From JBOGOC01 sp050747525 (GTDB taxonomy: Bacteria; Acidobacteriota; Polarisedimenticolia; JACPZX01; DASXTC01): a DNA stretch of 46,327 bases. Positions 15,775 to 25,342 of the stretch are shown here, piece by piece; positions within the stretch are counted from its first letter, which is position 1, and the number at the start of each line of letters is the position of its first letter. The notes under the pieces are model-generated. The model had not been told where the DNA came from. It made no database searches and saw only the letters and a list, made by a program, of their open reading frames with translations. The stretch lies in contig JBOGOC010000068.1 of NCBI GenBank assembly GCA_050747525.1, forward strand, positions 1-46,327, given 5' to 3'. The translations under genes and the position numbers were made by a program.

Positions 15775-16474
15775 GCGGTTGATCCCCGCGCTCCTGATCG
15801 TGCTGGCCTGCGCCGCCACCGGCCCGCGGCGCGACCCGGCGTTCCAGGTGCCGATCGAGCAGGCGGTCGAATCCATCGTGCGCCAGGACGACGCCGCCGT
15901 CGCGCGCTTCGAGACGCTGCGCGGGCTCGGAGTAGGGCGGCGGGCGGAGCTTCTCCTGCAGCTCGCCCTCTACCTGGAGACGGCGACGGGGACCGAGCAG
16001 AGCATGGGAGGGGCCCTGATCGTGCGACAGCTCGCGTTCACCCCGGACGAGAAGCTGGACGCCGTCCTTCCCCGCCTTCCGGAGGCCGGTCCGAACCTGC
16101 GCCGGGTCTTCACCGAGCTGCTGAGCACCATCGACCGCCCGGAGGGAGGCGACCCTGATTTCCTCGTCTACGAAGAGCGGATCCGCACGGACAAGGCCGG
16201 CTCCACCGACGCCCTGATCCTCTACATGTACGAGGTCTCACCGGAAGCTGCGCTGGCTGCCATGGAGCGCGTGCATGGCTCCGCCGCGAGGAACGGGGCG
16301 GCATCTCGATCCGTGGAATCCATCGACAGGATGTCGCGCGACGCCGCCTGGTGGCGGCGTCTGTACGCCGCCGCCGTGCTCCGCGAGCGCCCTGATCTCG
16401 CGACTCCCGGAATCGCTTCGCGGCTGCGAAACGACACCCACCCTCTGGTCCGGCGGGCCGCTACAGACGATTGA
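15761..16474 (+). CDS. Lipoprotein of unknown function, coupled to the secreted hydrolase
   Basis: 237 residues. It starts inside the end of the hydrolase gene (14-base overlap), so it is probably co-translated with it. The N-terminus has a short hydrophobic stretch and lipobox VLAC (Cys17), predicting a lipid-anchored periplasmic protein. The rest is alpha-helical, with repeated Ala/Leu/Arg-rich helices ending in HPLVRRAA, like HEAT-repeat proteins. I recognise no family. It may be an accessory or anchoring partner for the hydrolase; that is inference from position. The stop codon lies in the 5' arm of the following hairpin. Confidence 0.7.
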   Translation: MSFLERLIPALLIVLACAATGPRRDPAFQVPIEQAVESIVRQDDAAVARFETLRGLGVGRRAELLLQLALYLETATGTEQSMGGALIVRQLAFTPDEKLDAVLPRLPEAGPNLRRVFTELLSTIDRPEGGDPDFLVYEERIRTDKAGSTDALILYMYEVSPEAALAAMERVHGSAARNGAASRSVESIDRMSRDAAWWRRLYAAAVLRERPDLATPGIASRLRNDTHPLVRRAATDD

Positions 16475-16500
16475 GGCGGGGGGCGCGGGCCCCCCGCCTC
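16473..16500. terminator. Strong hairpin between convergent genes
   Basis: A perfect 12-bp GC stem (GAGGCGGGGGGC at 16473-16484 with GCCCCCCGCCTC at 16489-16500) and a 4-base loop. It lies between the rightward lipoprotein gene and the leftward sialidase-like gene (stop at 16520). No U-tract is present on either strand. Confidence 0.65.
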
Positions 16501-16519
16501 GGTGCTTCAACTCACGAGC

Positions 16520-19500
16520 CTACTTGCAGGTCTTCTTGCCGACAGATCCCGAGCAGTTCCCCGAGCAGCACTCGCCGTCCGTGGTGCAGCTCTCGCCCTT
16601 CTGCTTGAGTATGCAGGGGTTGGCGCCGGAAGCGAGCAGCTGGATCTGGAAATCACGGAATGCGCACTGCCCCAGTCCGAAGGTCTCGGTGGACTGGAGG
16701 TTTCCCTCCTTGGCGCTCGCCTCGTACGACGATTGCGGGTTGCTTCCCACCGTCGCCGTGGACGGCAGCGTCTCCTGATCCACGTGGTACTGGATCGACC
16801 TGCCGCACACGTTGGCCGCCGACACCGGGACGTTCGTGAAGCGCAGGCTGATCGGCGAGGGGGTATTCTTCCCCTTGGACACGATGCGGATGTCGTCCAC
16901 GCCGGCCACCGGCACCGGAACTCCGGAGGCGATCTGGGTCACCAGGATCCGCACGCCGCTCTGGGCCACGCTCTCGCCGCACAGGTCGGCCGTGTCGTTG
17001 CCATCCGGGTCGTCGCTCAGCACGGTGAGCAGGCCCGTCACCTGGCTGGGGGCCAGGGGGTTGGCGTCGCCGTGAGGCGTGAACCGCACGGTCACGTTCA
17101 GCGTCTCCTCGCCCGCCGGCAGCAGGATCGGGAAGACGGTGGGCGCCGTCACCCCGTAGTCGGCGGGATTCCCGCTGACGCCGGCGGCCGTGATGCCGTT
17201 GATACGCACCGGGCATGCGCCGTTGTTGCGCAGCACCACGCTGCGGTCCGAGAAGCAGCCCAGAGTCCCCGCGGCGTCGGCCACGGTCGCCGGGAAGGCA
17301 TGAACCGCCGCCACCGTGACCGGGTCGATGATCAGATTGCCGCACGGCGAAGCGCCGCTGATGGGGATGAGCATCGGATCGGGTGGCGGTGGAGAGGGAT
17401 CGTCGTGCTCGATGACGATCGTGGCGTCCTCCACCGGACCGTCGCACGCCTGGGGCGCGTAACGGATTGGAATGGTGAAGTCGGCATCCGGGCTCAGCAC
17501 GATCGGGAAGGCCAGTGCGACCGGCAGCTGGAAGCTGGTGCCGGCCTGGTTGATGGTGATGCTGCTGATGGTCAGGTTGCAGTTCCCCTGATTGAGCAGG
17601 TTGAGGTTGAGATCCGCGTGGTTCCCGGTGCACACGTTGCCAAAGGCGCCCGCATTGGCGATGATGGCCTGAAGGTCGGGGGCCCCCACGTTCGCGCTGG
17701 CCTCCACGGTCACCACCGGCCGATCGGGGTCATCGCTCGGGATGCTGAGGATGGCCGTGTCCAGCCCGGCGCTTCCTGGAGTGAACCTCACCTCGAAGGG
17801 GAAGCAGAAGTCCGGGCTGATGGTCACCGGGAACCCCGACGAGGGGACGGTGACCGCGAAGTCCGGATCGTCCGAGGTGATGGTGTCCACCTGCAGGTTC
17901 GCGCCGCCGGTGTTGCAGATCTCCAGCGTGGCGAAGACGTCGCCACCCGGGCAGACGTCGCCGAAGCGCACGCTCCCCGGGATGGTGATCACGGGAGCGT
18001 CCACGTCCAGGTTGATGACGTCGAACAGGACGCCCGGGTTCGAGGAGGTGTCGGGAGGTGACAATCCGGCCGGGGCATTGGCCGACGCCCACGCCGCGAA
18101 CAGCTTGCCTCCCGTGCAGGCGGTGCCGTTGTAATCGCCGTACGTCGGGCATCCTCCTCCGGTGAGGCACAGCTCGTTGTTTCCCGACGGGCTCGAAGCC
18201 GCCGGCTGGCAGTTGGTGAAGGTCACGCCGTCATCGTCGCTGAAGTCGCACAGGTTCCCCGAGTCGGGCGTCACGTTGGGATTGTCGCCGTCGCCGCAGA
18301 CCCCCGCGATCTGGGGCTGCGTGGGACAGGCTTCCGCCGGATTGCTCGTCTGGGTGTCGGTGTTGCCCCATCGAGTCTGGCAGGGCCAGCCGAGGTCGCA
18401 CCAGGTGTCCGGGACTTGCGAGAGGGTGAAGTCCTCCTTGGCCACCAGGTTCCCCATGCCGTCCAGCCCCACGCGCCCCCCGTTGTAGTCGGTGCTGTCC
18501 GTGGGCAGCGCGCCTGCCTGCGTGTACCAGGTCACGACGGCGTCTCCTCCCGTCGTGCAGAGCCACGGCATGACGCGGCGGGCGTTGCCGGCGGAGTTGG
18601 CCTGCACCACCCTGCCGGCGAGCCAGGTCTGCCCGCCATCCAGCGAGTCGCGCACCAGGATGTTGGAGTCCCCCGTGGTCCCGTTGCCGGCGTCGTCCAC
18701 GTAGGCGTAGTACACGTGATTGGCGTTGCCTCCGTCGACGATCACCGTCTGGCTGGTGGGGTTCTGGTCGCAGCGGTCGTGCCCGGCGAAGGGGCACTGG
18801 AACGGATCCCGCGCCGCCACGTTCACCGGCCACCCCGCGACCTGCCCCAGACCGTTGACGCACGAATTGAACTTGTAGAGGCGGAACATCCCCAGGTCGT
18901 CGTAGGTGGCGACGTACACGAATCCGTCACGCCCCACCGTGATGCGGGGAAAGACCTCGTTGACCCCCACGGCCGTGATCTCGGCCGCGCCGCCGTTGGT
19001 CTGATTGGTCCAGGTCGCGCCGCTGTCGGCCGAGCAGACCAGAGCCGCATCCTGGCCGTTGGGGCTGAAGTTGCGCCACGTGGAGTAGATCTGATCGTTG
19101 CCGGGGGCCGTTCCCGGGTTCCACCGGTCCGCCGCGATGTGCTCCTGGTCGGGGAAGCACTCGCCGGGCAGGGCCGGCTGTCCCGCCGGGGCGCGCCCGA
19201 TGCAGACGACGGCTGGATTGACGTTCGCGGCCCCGAAGCTCACCCCGTTGTCATCCGAGCGCGCGATGCCGGTGCAGTCCATGCCGTTGGGGATCGGATC
19301 CGTCCCTGCGATGCCGTCGAGCTCCGGCACCGGGACGGGGTTCTGATAGATCCCCGAGCCCTGGCAGTTCGTGTGAATCCAGGCCTGGTAGAACCGCCCG
19401 CTCTGCCCCCAGGCTACGGAAGGATCGCCGTTGCCCGCGCCGATGGTGCCGCTGTTGGGAAAGGTCGAGCCGCCGTCGTTGGACGAGACCCAGCGGCGTG

Positions 19501-20284
19501 ATTGCAATGCCACCACCACGTGCTTGCCCGTGGGATCGGTCGCGATCTCCAGCTCACCGTTGCCCGACGTGTTGATCCTCGCATTGGCTCCATCCGAGAC
19601 GATGCCGCGCGAGATGAGCGGGCCGCTGAGCGATGACTGGGGCTCGGAAGGGATCGGCGCGGGGGGCCGCGTGGGCGCGGCAGGGACCGCACGGAGGCTC
19701 TCGAGCTCCTTGCCGACCTCCTCGGGACTGGCCTCGGCCCTGAAATCGAGGCTGGAGGCGATATCGATGGCCTGCTGCTCGAGGGCCGGGCTGGCGTTGG
19801 CCGGCAGCGACGCGTTCACGATGACCAGGTTGGTCCCCACCGCGATCATCGTCCGGATGCGCAGCTCCGGGTGGACATCCACCTCGGCATGGTCGGGCGG
19901 CGGCGGGATCACGAGCTTCCGGATCCTGAGGGCGGGCCAGCCGTCGATAGTGGTCATGACCCGCTCGCTTTCCTGGACGATGGCGGCGTACTCGCGGATC
20001 TGCTTGAGCGCGTCGGCGCGGTCCAGACGCGGCTCGAAAAGGATGTTCACCTGCGCCGTCTCGTCACCGGGCAGGTCGAGGCTCAGGCGCCTCGTGTTCT
20101 TGAGCTGGCGTGCGTCGAGGGACCACGCGGCCGGCGCGGCCAGGCTGATGGTCTCTTCGTGGCTGTTGACGCGGAAAGACAGGTCGTGGCGGCGCCGGGT
20201 CGATTCCTCTTCCGACGCGACGGCCGCCATGGAACCGAATAACAGGACTAAGAGTGAATGATGAAGGCGGTGCGGAGCAGCCAT
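16520..20284 (-). CDS. Secreted sialidase-like propeller protein with choice-of-anchor D repeats and cystine-knot-like tail
   Basis: 1,254 residues from the ATG at 20284, preceded by GAGGAGGA; a longer frame to 20413 would read through the promoter. Signal peptide about 1-24. Residues about 30-200 form an unassigned alpha/beta domain. About 240-700 resembles a BNR/sialidase-type beta-propeller, with Asp-box-like segments such as SNDGGSTFPN, SADSGATW and SLDGGQTW; these are structural and do not prove glycosidase activity. About 700-1150 holds ASPM-SPD2-Hydin-like (choice-of-anchor D) repeats, each with an SDDPD-type turn. The last ~30 residues carry six cysteines as C-x6-C-x5-CC-x3-C-x8-C, a knottin-like pattern. 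It is probably a cell-surface or released protein. Ligand unknown. Confidence 0.82.
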   Translation of the reverse strand: MAAPHRLHHSLLVLLFGSMAAVASEEESTRRRHDLSFRVNSHEETISLAAPAAWSLDARQLKNTRRLSLDLPGDETAQVNILFEPRLDRADALKQIREYAAIVQESERVMTTIDGWPALRIRKLVIPPPPDHAEVDVHPELRIRTMIAVGTNLVIVNASLPANASPALEQQAIDIASSLDFRAEASPEEVGKELESLRAVPAAPTRPPAPIPSEPQSSLSGPLISRGIVSDGANARINTSGNGELEIATDPTGKHVVVALQSRRWVSSNDGGSTFPNSGTIGAGNGDPSVAWGQSGRFYQAWIHTNCQGSGIYQNPVPVPELDGIAGTDPIPNGMDCTGIARSDDNGVSFGAANVNPAVVCIGRAPAGQPALPGECFPDQEHIAADRWNPGTAPGNDQIYSTWRNFSPNGQDAALVCSADSGATWTNQTNGGAAEITAVGVNEVFPRITVGRDGFVYVATYDDLGMFRLYKFNSCVNGLGQVAGWPVNVAARDPFQCPFAGHDRCDQNPTSQTVIVDGGNANHVYYAYVDDAGNGTTGDSNILVRDSLDGGQTWLAGRVVQANSAGNARRVMPWLCTTGGDAVVTWYTQAGALPTDSTDYNGGRVGLDGMGNLVAKEDFTLSQVPDTWCDLGWPCQTRWGNTDTQTSNPAEACPTQPQIAGVCGDGDNPNVTPDSGNLCDFSDDDGVTFTNCQPAASSPSGNNELCLTGGGCPTYGDYNGTACTGGKLFAAWASANAPAGLSPPDTSSNPGVLFDVINLDVDAPVITIPGSVRFGDVCPGGDVFATLEICNTGGANLQVDTITSDDPDFAVTVPSSGFPVTISPDFCFPFEVRFTPGSAGLDTAILSIPSDDPDRPVVTVEASANVGAPDLQAIIANAGAFGNVCTGNHADLNLNLLNQGNCNLTISSITINQAGTSFQLPVALAFPIVLSPDADFTIPIRYAPQACDGPVEDATIVIEHDDPSPPPPDPMLIPISGASPCGNLIIDPVTVAAVHAFPATVADAAGTLGCFSDRSVVLRNNGACPVRINGITAAGVSGNPADYGVTAPTVFPILLPAGEETLNVTVRFTPHGDANPLAPSQVTGLLTVLSDDPDGNDTADLCGESVAQSGVRILVTQIASGVPVPVAGVDDIRIVSKGKNTPSPISLRFTNVPVSAANVCGRSIQYHVDQETLPSTATVGSNPQSSYEASAKEGNLQSTETFGLGQCAFRDFQIQLLASGANPCILKQKGESCTTDGECCSGNCSGSVGKKTCK

Positions 20285-20377
20285 GCAGTCCTCCTCATGA
20301 GAATCATCACGAGGCGTGACTGGCCTCCCGCGCCGGCCGCAGTCATCGCCCTGGATGGTGTCGCCCCCGGCTATGTG

Positions 20378-20407
20378 CGTATACCCGTGTCCAACCTCAT
20401 ACGTCAA
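20378..20407 (-). promoter_or_regulatory. Putative sigma70-type promoter of the sialidase-like gene
   Basis: On the minus strand: -35 TTGACG (20402-20407), an 18-base spacer and -10 TATACG (20378-20383). The predicted leader is about 90 bases to the ATG at 20284. It shows that this gene has its own promoter, separate from the upstream FG-GAP gene on the same strand. Confidence 0.55.
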
Positions 20408-20554
20408 GGACAATCACCGCGAGCAGATCTGTCACCGAAGGATCGGTCCGGAAAGTGCGCTCTCATGGATGCAGTGATGTCAGTACACCATCGGCGGCCG
20501 ATGATCGGGATCGTTCTGCGGTTCTCGGATGCGTTCAGTCCCGATTGTCCCGCC

Positions 20555-23500
20555 TCAGTGGATCGGCCCCAGGCCGCAGGCTTCGTTGCGGCCCGCCACC
20601 AGAAAGAAGACGAGGTCCCCTGCCGGCATCTCCACGACCAGGCCGGGATCGCCGCTGGGGGCCGAGCCGATCCCGGTCGTGAAGGGGCCTCTCGGGTCCG
20701 AGTCCTGCAGGACGACGTAGTCGTCCGCTCCCGCCACGTCATCCCATCGGAACACGAGTCGCGGCGCGGGCCGTGCGTCCACGATCCCCACGTCCAGCGT
20801 CGGTGCGACAGGGTCGGGAGGATGCACGACCGTGACCGGCGCCGGCTCCGACATGGCCGAAGCGCCGCTGCCGCACGTGACCTCGACGCTGTAGCCATAG
20901 CTTCCGGGCGCCAGCGCGTCGGGGATCGTGAAGGTCTCCTGCTCGGCCCCCGGAATGGCCGCGCCGTCCTGGAACCACTGCCAGCGCACCGGGTCGATCG
21001 AGTCGCCGCAGTAAGAGCCGAAGGCGTCCGCCGTGGCCGACGAGCCGAAGCAGACCTGCGGCGGGGCGTAGGAGACCGCCTGCACGACCTGGGGCGCTCC
21101 CACGGCGTCGCACCCCACCAGCTGGATGTCGTCCACCATCCAGCCCAGGGAGCTGACGGAGCTGTCGGATGAGAAATGGAACTGCAGATCGACGGTGTCG
21201 GTGGCGTTGGCGAACAGGTTCGTGACTCCGCCGTACTTCCAGCTCATCGTGGCGTCGAACGTGCTCAACAGGGTGGCGTAGGGGCCGCCCGTCCCGGTGG
21301 TGGAGAGCTGCACCTCCGGCAGATCGAAGCCGACCTGCGTGCCGAGGCGTGACCAGAAGGTCAGCCGCGCGTCGGCGGGGAAGTTCTGAACGGTGGGGGC
21401 GAGCAGCGCGCCGGCGAAGCCGTCGGAGTAGGAGCAGGTGTGGGCGTTGCCGTAGTACCAGCCGCGCTCGCCGGCGTGCTGGTCCGGCTCGCAGGAATTG
21501 GTGGAGTCGTGCCAGTGACCAGTGGGGGTCCACAGGGCCTGCGTCTGCTCGCCGTGCTCCTCGAAGAGCGGCGTGGTGGGCACGTAGCGCACGAGCGCGG
21601 TGCCGGCCATCAGGGCGGGGTCGGTGCACGAGTAGGCCACTCCGTGGGCGCCGGTCCCGTTCTCCAGGCCGACCACCGCCAGGGCTCCATTGTTGGCGTG
21701 GTTGCCGAAGATGAGATCCTTGTAGCGGAAGTGGATCTGGCCCGTGGTCTCGAACAGGATGACCTCGAAGGTGCCGGTGCCGGAGCTGGTGGCGTGCGGC
21801 ACGTCCTTCCACTCGATGACCAGGCGCCGGTAGGGGGCGGTCCCCTGCACCAGGGCGAACACACCACCCCCCGTCGGAGCGGCCCCGGGGTTCAGGTCGT
21901 CCCAGAAAGGGGCGACCAGGTGATTGGCTCCGCCGGTCTCCGGCATGCAGCTCGCCGGCAGGAAGAAGTCGGCCGAAGGCTGCGAGAATGTGAGGAAGCC
22001 GTTGCTGGAGACGAAGAGGGTGTCGAACTCCACGGCGTAGTAGGGGAACCGGAAGCCGATCGGGAGCTGGACGAAGCAGTCGTCGCAGGCCAGGGCCAGC
22101 TCCGTCGCACCTTTGAGAGCGGAGATGTCGATGTACTGCCCCGTCGAGCCCGCCGGCGGCGCGAGGTAGTAGGTGTCGGCCGGTTTGCCGTACCAGAGGT
22201 AGGCTTCGCCGGCGTCGGGTCGTGAATCGTTGATCGAGTCGGCGTCCGGGGCGCCGAGAAGGAGGTCGTCGTACCCGTCGCCGTTGACGTCGCCGGCGGC
22301 GAGTGATTCGCCCAGGGCATCGCCGCGATCGACTCCACGGAAGACGGTGACCGTGGAGGGACGATCCTTGAGGTCCACGTCGGTCCACCGACTCGGCCCG
22401 CCATGGAGGAGGAAGGTCGCGCCCGGGCCGGCCTGGCTCGTGGACACTTGCGTCGCTCCCACGGCGAGGTCGTCGTAGCCATCCCCGTTGAAGTCCCCCA
22501 CCGCGGTGTCCGAGAAGATCGTGCCCAGCTCATCCCCTTCTGCCTCGCCCAGGATCCGGATGATCCCCGGCTGCGGATTCAGCAGATCGATGTCGGGCAG
22601 TGCAGCGGCGCGCCCGAATATGACGTAGATCTGACCTGCGAAAATGCGATTCGCGCTCTGCCCCCACCGGCAGCTCAGGACGATGTCCTCCATGCCGTCG
22701 TTGTCGAAGTCACCGCTCCCGGCCACGGTCAGCTCGGTCTCCACCACGAACAAGGGGCCGACCAGGACAGGGGCGCCCCAGAGGCGCGCGACCCCGGCTG
22801 GAGGGGAAGCCAGGTCGGTGTCGGTCCAGACGGCGGGCCCCCCGTAGACCACGTACGCTTCCCCCGCGGTCGGTCTCTGGTTGCCGAGGGATTCTCCGAA
22901 CCTCGCACCCAGAAGAAGATCGTCGAAGCCGTCGCCATTGACGTCTCCCACGGCCACCTCGGCGAGGATATCGCCTGCGTCGGCGCCCCAGAACCTCGCC
23001 ACTCCGGGAGGAGGGGACAGCAGATCGGCGTCGGGCCACGGCGCCGCCCGACCATGGATGAGATAGGCCTCTCCAGCGAAAGCCCTCGTATTGCCGACGG
23101 AATCGCCGAGGTTCGCGGACGCGACGAGGTCGTCGTACCCGTCGCCGTTGACGTCGCCGGCCGCGACCCGGAATCCGAACCCGTCCTGGGCATCGGCTCC
23201 CAGGAAGCGGGCGGCGCCGGCGATGGGTGACGTCGAGGCCAGGTTCGTGTTCGGCCAGGGGGCGGCCTGGCCGTAGATCAGGGCCACAACCCCGGCCGTG
23301 GAGAGGCTGCTCGACCCGCCGGCGATGATGTCGTCGTAGCCGTCGCCGTTGACATCCGCGGTCGCGAGGGACGCGGCATGAAGCCCCGTGAAGGTGGAGA
23401 TGCTGACCGGAGGGGCACTCATGTCCATGTCCACGATGTGTCTGGCCTGCCCGTAGACCACGAAGAGCGTGGAGGCCCTGGACAGGATGACGTCCCCGAA

Positions 23501-24097
23501 GCCGTCCCCATCGATGTCCCCGATGGCCGTGGCGGATCCCAGATGATTTCCGGGGCTGGGCGGTCCCCAGAAGGTCGCCTCCTGCTCGTCGAAGCGCTTG
23601 ATCGAGTCGTGCGTCATGTCGTGCCCGGTCTTCCGGCCCAGCTTCAGCGCGATGTCGAACGAGGCGGTGTCCATCCCCCCGAGAGAGATCTGCAGCCGGA
23701 ACGGCAGCACTGTGCCGCACGGCACGGCGCTGTCGACCTGCAGGGTGAAGTGCGGGTTGTTCGTGGGCAAGGGAATCCACCGTGGGACCATGTCCGGCCA
23801 CGTCGCCGCCGGGACGGTCACGGTGATGCCGGGATCCGTCCCGAGATAGAGCAATGTCCCGGAAATCGACATGGCCGTGGACGTACCCGCGTTGTAGAGG
23901 ATGGGCTTCAGGCTCAGCAGTTCCCCCGGCTGGATCCAGTCATCCCCGTTCCCCCCAGAGACCTGCGAGCCAACGTAGACCAGGCTCGGCTGCGCGAAGA
24001 CCAGGGAAGGGCCTGCAACGAGCAGGAGAGCGGCCAGGGTTGCCGCACGGAGCACCTGCCCTGTCCATGACTCGCGATCGATCGAGCGTCGCCCCAT
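20555..24097 (-). CDS. Secreted FG-GAP (integrin-like) propeller protein with NIDO-like and Ig/Fn-like domains
   Basis: 1,180 residues from the ATG at 24097, with GGAGG eight bases upstream; the longer frame to 24202 adds no signal. Signal peptide about 1-36, ending VFAQ. After a beta domain come seven FG-GAP calcium-loop repeats (GDIDGDGFGD, ADVNGDGYDD, GDVNGDGFDD and similar), enough for an integrin-alpha-like propeller. Next is a NIDO-like module (LPIGFRFPYYAVEFDTLFVS, NGFLTF, APFWDDL) of the kind repeated in the S8 protease, a MAM/laminin-G-like jelly roll (LTFWSRLG, WMVDDIQLVGC), an Ig/PKD-like domain and a C-terminal fibronectin-like domain ending AGRNEACGLGPIH. It is probably an extracellular calcium-binding adhesion or matrix protein. 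Confidence 0.85.
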   Translation of the reverse strand: MGRRSIDRESWTGQVLRAATLAALLLVAGPSLVFAQPSLVYVGSQVSGGNGDDWIQPGELLSLKPILYNAGTSTAMSISGTLLYLGTDPGITVTVPAATWPDMVPRWIPLPTNNPHFTLQVDSAVPCGTVLPFRLQISLGGMDTASFDIALKLGRKTGHDMTHDSIKRFDEQEATFWGPPSPGNHLGSATAIGDIDGDGFGDVILSRASTLFVVYGQARHIVDMDMSAPPVSISTFTGLHAASLATADVNGDGYDDIIAGGSSSLSTAGVVALIYGQAAPWPNTNLASTSPIAGAARFLGADAQDGFGFRVAAGDVNGDGYDDLVASANLGDSVGNTRAFAGEAYLIHGRAAPWPDADLLSPPPGVARFWGADAGDILAEVAVGDVNGDGFDDLLLGARFGESLGNQRPTAGEAYVVYGGPAVWTDTDLASPPAGVARLWGAPVLVGPLFVVETELTVAGSGDFDNDGMEDIVLSCRWGQSANRIFAGQIYVIFGRAAALPDIDLLNPQPGIIRILGEAEGDELGTIFSDTAVGDFNGDGYDDLAVGATQVSTSQAGPGATFLLHGGPSRWTDVDLKDRPSTVTVFRGVDRGDALGESLAAGDVNGDGYDDLLLGAPDADSINDSRPDAGEAYLWYGKPADTYYLAPPAGSTGQYIDISALKGATELALACDDCFVQLPIGFRFPYYAVEFDTLFVSSNGFLTFSQPSADFFLPASCMPETGGANHLVAPFWDDLNPGAAPTGGGVFALVQGTAPYRRLVIEWKDVPHATSSGTGTFEVILFETTGQIHFRYKDLIFGNHANNGALAVVGLENGTGAHGVAYSCTDPALMAGTALVRYVPTTPLFEEHGEQTQALWTPTGHWHDSTNSCEPDQHAGERGWYYGNAHTCSYSDGFAGALLAPTVQNFPADARLTFWSRLGTQVGFDLPEVQLSTTGTGGPYATLLSTFDATMSWKYGGVTNLFANATDTVDLQFHFSSDSSVSSLGWMVDDIQLVGCDAVGAPQVVQAVSYAPPQVCFGSSATADAFGSYCGDSIDPVRWQWFQDGAAIPGAEQETFTIPDALAPGSYGYSVEVTCGSGASAMSEPAPVTVVHPPDPVAPTLDVGIVDARPAPRLVFRWDDVAGADDYVVLQDSDPRGPFTTGIGSAPSGDPGLVVEMPAGDLVFFLVAGRNEACGLGPIH

Positions 24098-24451
24098 CGT
24101 CTCGACCTCCAGGCTCCCGGGGCAGGATCCGGGAGCTCCACTCCTCACATGCGCCGGAACGTCTCCAGCGGGGCCATCCGAAGGATCCCGCCGCGCTCTC
24201 ATGTTCGCCTGCCGCGCTCTCGCCGAACGGGGCGAGCGGGCGCTCCAGTTGCCGGGCGGAGCTGCTGACCTTCGACGTGCCTGTCACCCTCGGTCCGCTG
24301 ACGGCGGGACCTGGGGACGTCATCTCGTCCGATCGACAGATCACGAAGGATCCCCGTTCCACTCATCCTCTCACGTGGCACGAACTCGGCTCACGCCGCC
24401 GGAGATCGCCGCTCATGAGGTGCCGCCCTGAAGCCTGGATGTGCCATCGGG
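24098..24451. other. 354-base divergent intergenic region
   Basis: Lies between the leftward FG-GAP gene and the rightward first PAP2 gene, so it should contain both promoters. I see no good -35/-10 pair. An 11-base direct repeat GCCGCGCTCTC occurs twice, about 30 bases apart, near 24190-24225. A 76-codon frame at 24201-24431 lacks motifs and a ribosome-binding site and is not called. Confidence 0.5.
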
Positions 24452-25318
24452 ATGATCGGGATCGCCCTGTCTACAGCCTCATCGTGCAGGGCGGATCAAG
24501 AGATCGCCACACGTGTCCGCGTGGGCAGCACCCCGGAGAGCCATGGCTATTCAGAGCCGTTCTCGGACTGGGACGACATCCGGCTGACGGCCCTCAGCGT
24601 CAAGAACCGGATCACGCACCCTCGCTTCAGGGATCTGATGGTGTTCCTGGCTCTGGCCGGCAGCTCGGCATACCTGGAGCGGAATAAGACCGAGCTGGCG
24701 AACGGAACGCAGGCGCTCCGCTCCCCCAACCGCGATCGGTTCTCGAGCGCCGTGCGGCCGCTGGGTGAAGCCGTCGTTCCCGCGGCGGCTCTTTCCGCCT
24801 ACCTCATCGGAAGGATGACGGGCTCGGAGCGCACCCGGCACACGGGTCTGATCCTGGCCGAATCCGCCGCCTTCACGTTCGCGACGACCGAGCTGCTGCA
24901 GTACGTCTTCGCGGAGCAGCGGCCGGGCGACGGGGGTGAGCTTCGATACCTGCAGGGCGGCGGCCACGGCATCTCGGGGCACACGTCGATCGTCGCGTCG
25001 ATGGCGGTCCCGATGGACCGTCTGTTCTTCCGGCTCGACCGGAGCGACTCCGGAGCGCTGCGGTTCGGCAAGGTGGTGGGCAAGGTGCTGGTTTACGGAG
25101 CGCCGGTCGCCACGGGCTGGTCGCGGATGAACGACGACAAGCACTACGCGTGGAACGTGGTCCTGGGGCTGGGCGTCGGCTACCTGATGGGTGACTTCGT
25201 GATGGGCGCTCATGAGCCCGATGCCGGAACGCCGGCGGCACGGGGAAGGGACTGGACGATCGTTCCGATCACGGGTGATCGCGGCGGCGCCGGCCTGGCC
25301 GTGCGCTGGAGTCGCTGA
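24452..25318 (+). CDS. PAP2-type phosphatase, first of a pair
   Basis: 288 residues; the ATG at 24452 is the first in frame after a stop. The start is not supported by a strong ribosome-binding site. PAP2 (phosphatidate phosphatase type 2 / acid phosphatase) motifs are present in order: EQRP (Arg157-Pro158), GISGHTS with His177, and SRMNDDKHYAWN with Arg225 and the nucleophile His231. The usual motif-1 Lys is not obvious. Hydrophobic helices surround the motifs. The C-terminus (WTIVPITGDRGGAGLAVRWS) looks like a terminal beta-hairpin, as in outer-membrane or periplasmic PAP2 proteins. It likely removes phosphate from a lipid or isoprenoid phosphate. It lies 24 bases before a second PAP2 gene. 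Confidence 0.8.
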   Translation: MIGIALSTASSCRADQEIATRVRVGSTPESHGYSEPFSDWDDIRLTALSVKNRITHPRFRDLMVFLALAGSSAYLERNKTELANGTQALRSPNRDRFSSAVRPLGEAVVPAAALSAYLIGRMTGSERTRHTGLILAESAAFTFATTELLQYVFAEQRPGDGGELRYLQGGGHGISGHTSIVASMAVPMDRLFFRLDRSDSGALRFGKVVGKVLVYGAPVATGWSRMNDDKHYAWNVVLGLGVGYLMGDFVMGAHEPDAGTPAARGRDWTIVPITGDRGGAGLAVRWSR

Positions 25319-25342
25319 GCTGCAGTCCAAGGAGGAACGCAC

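Noticed and set aside
16502..18061. 519-codon plus-strand frame opposite the sialidase-like gene
   Set aside because: Arg/Gly/His-rich composition, no motifs, and it starts in the terminator hairpin. The minus strand carries clear domains.
20414..20554. Possible short gene between the two giant minus-strand genes
   Set aside because: Only shadow frames are present. The segment contains the gap and the promoter of the sialidase-like gene.
24201..24431. 76-codon frame in the divergent region before the PAP2 genes
   Set aside because: No ribosome-binding site and no motif, and it occupies the space where promoters must lie.
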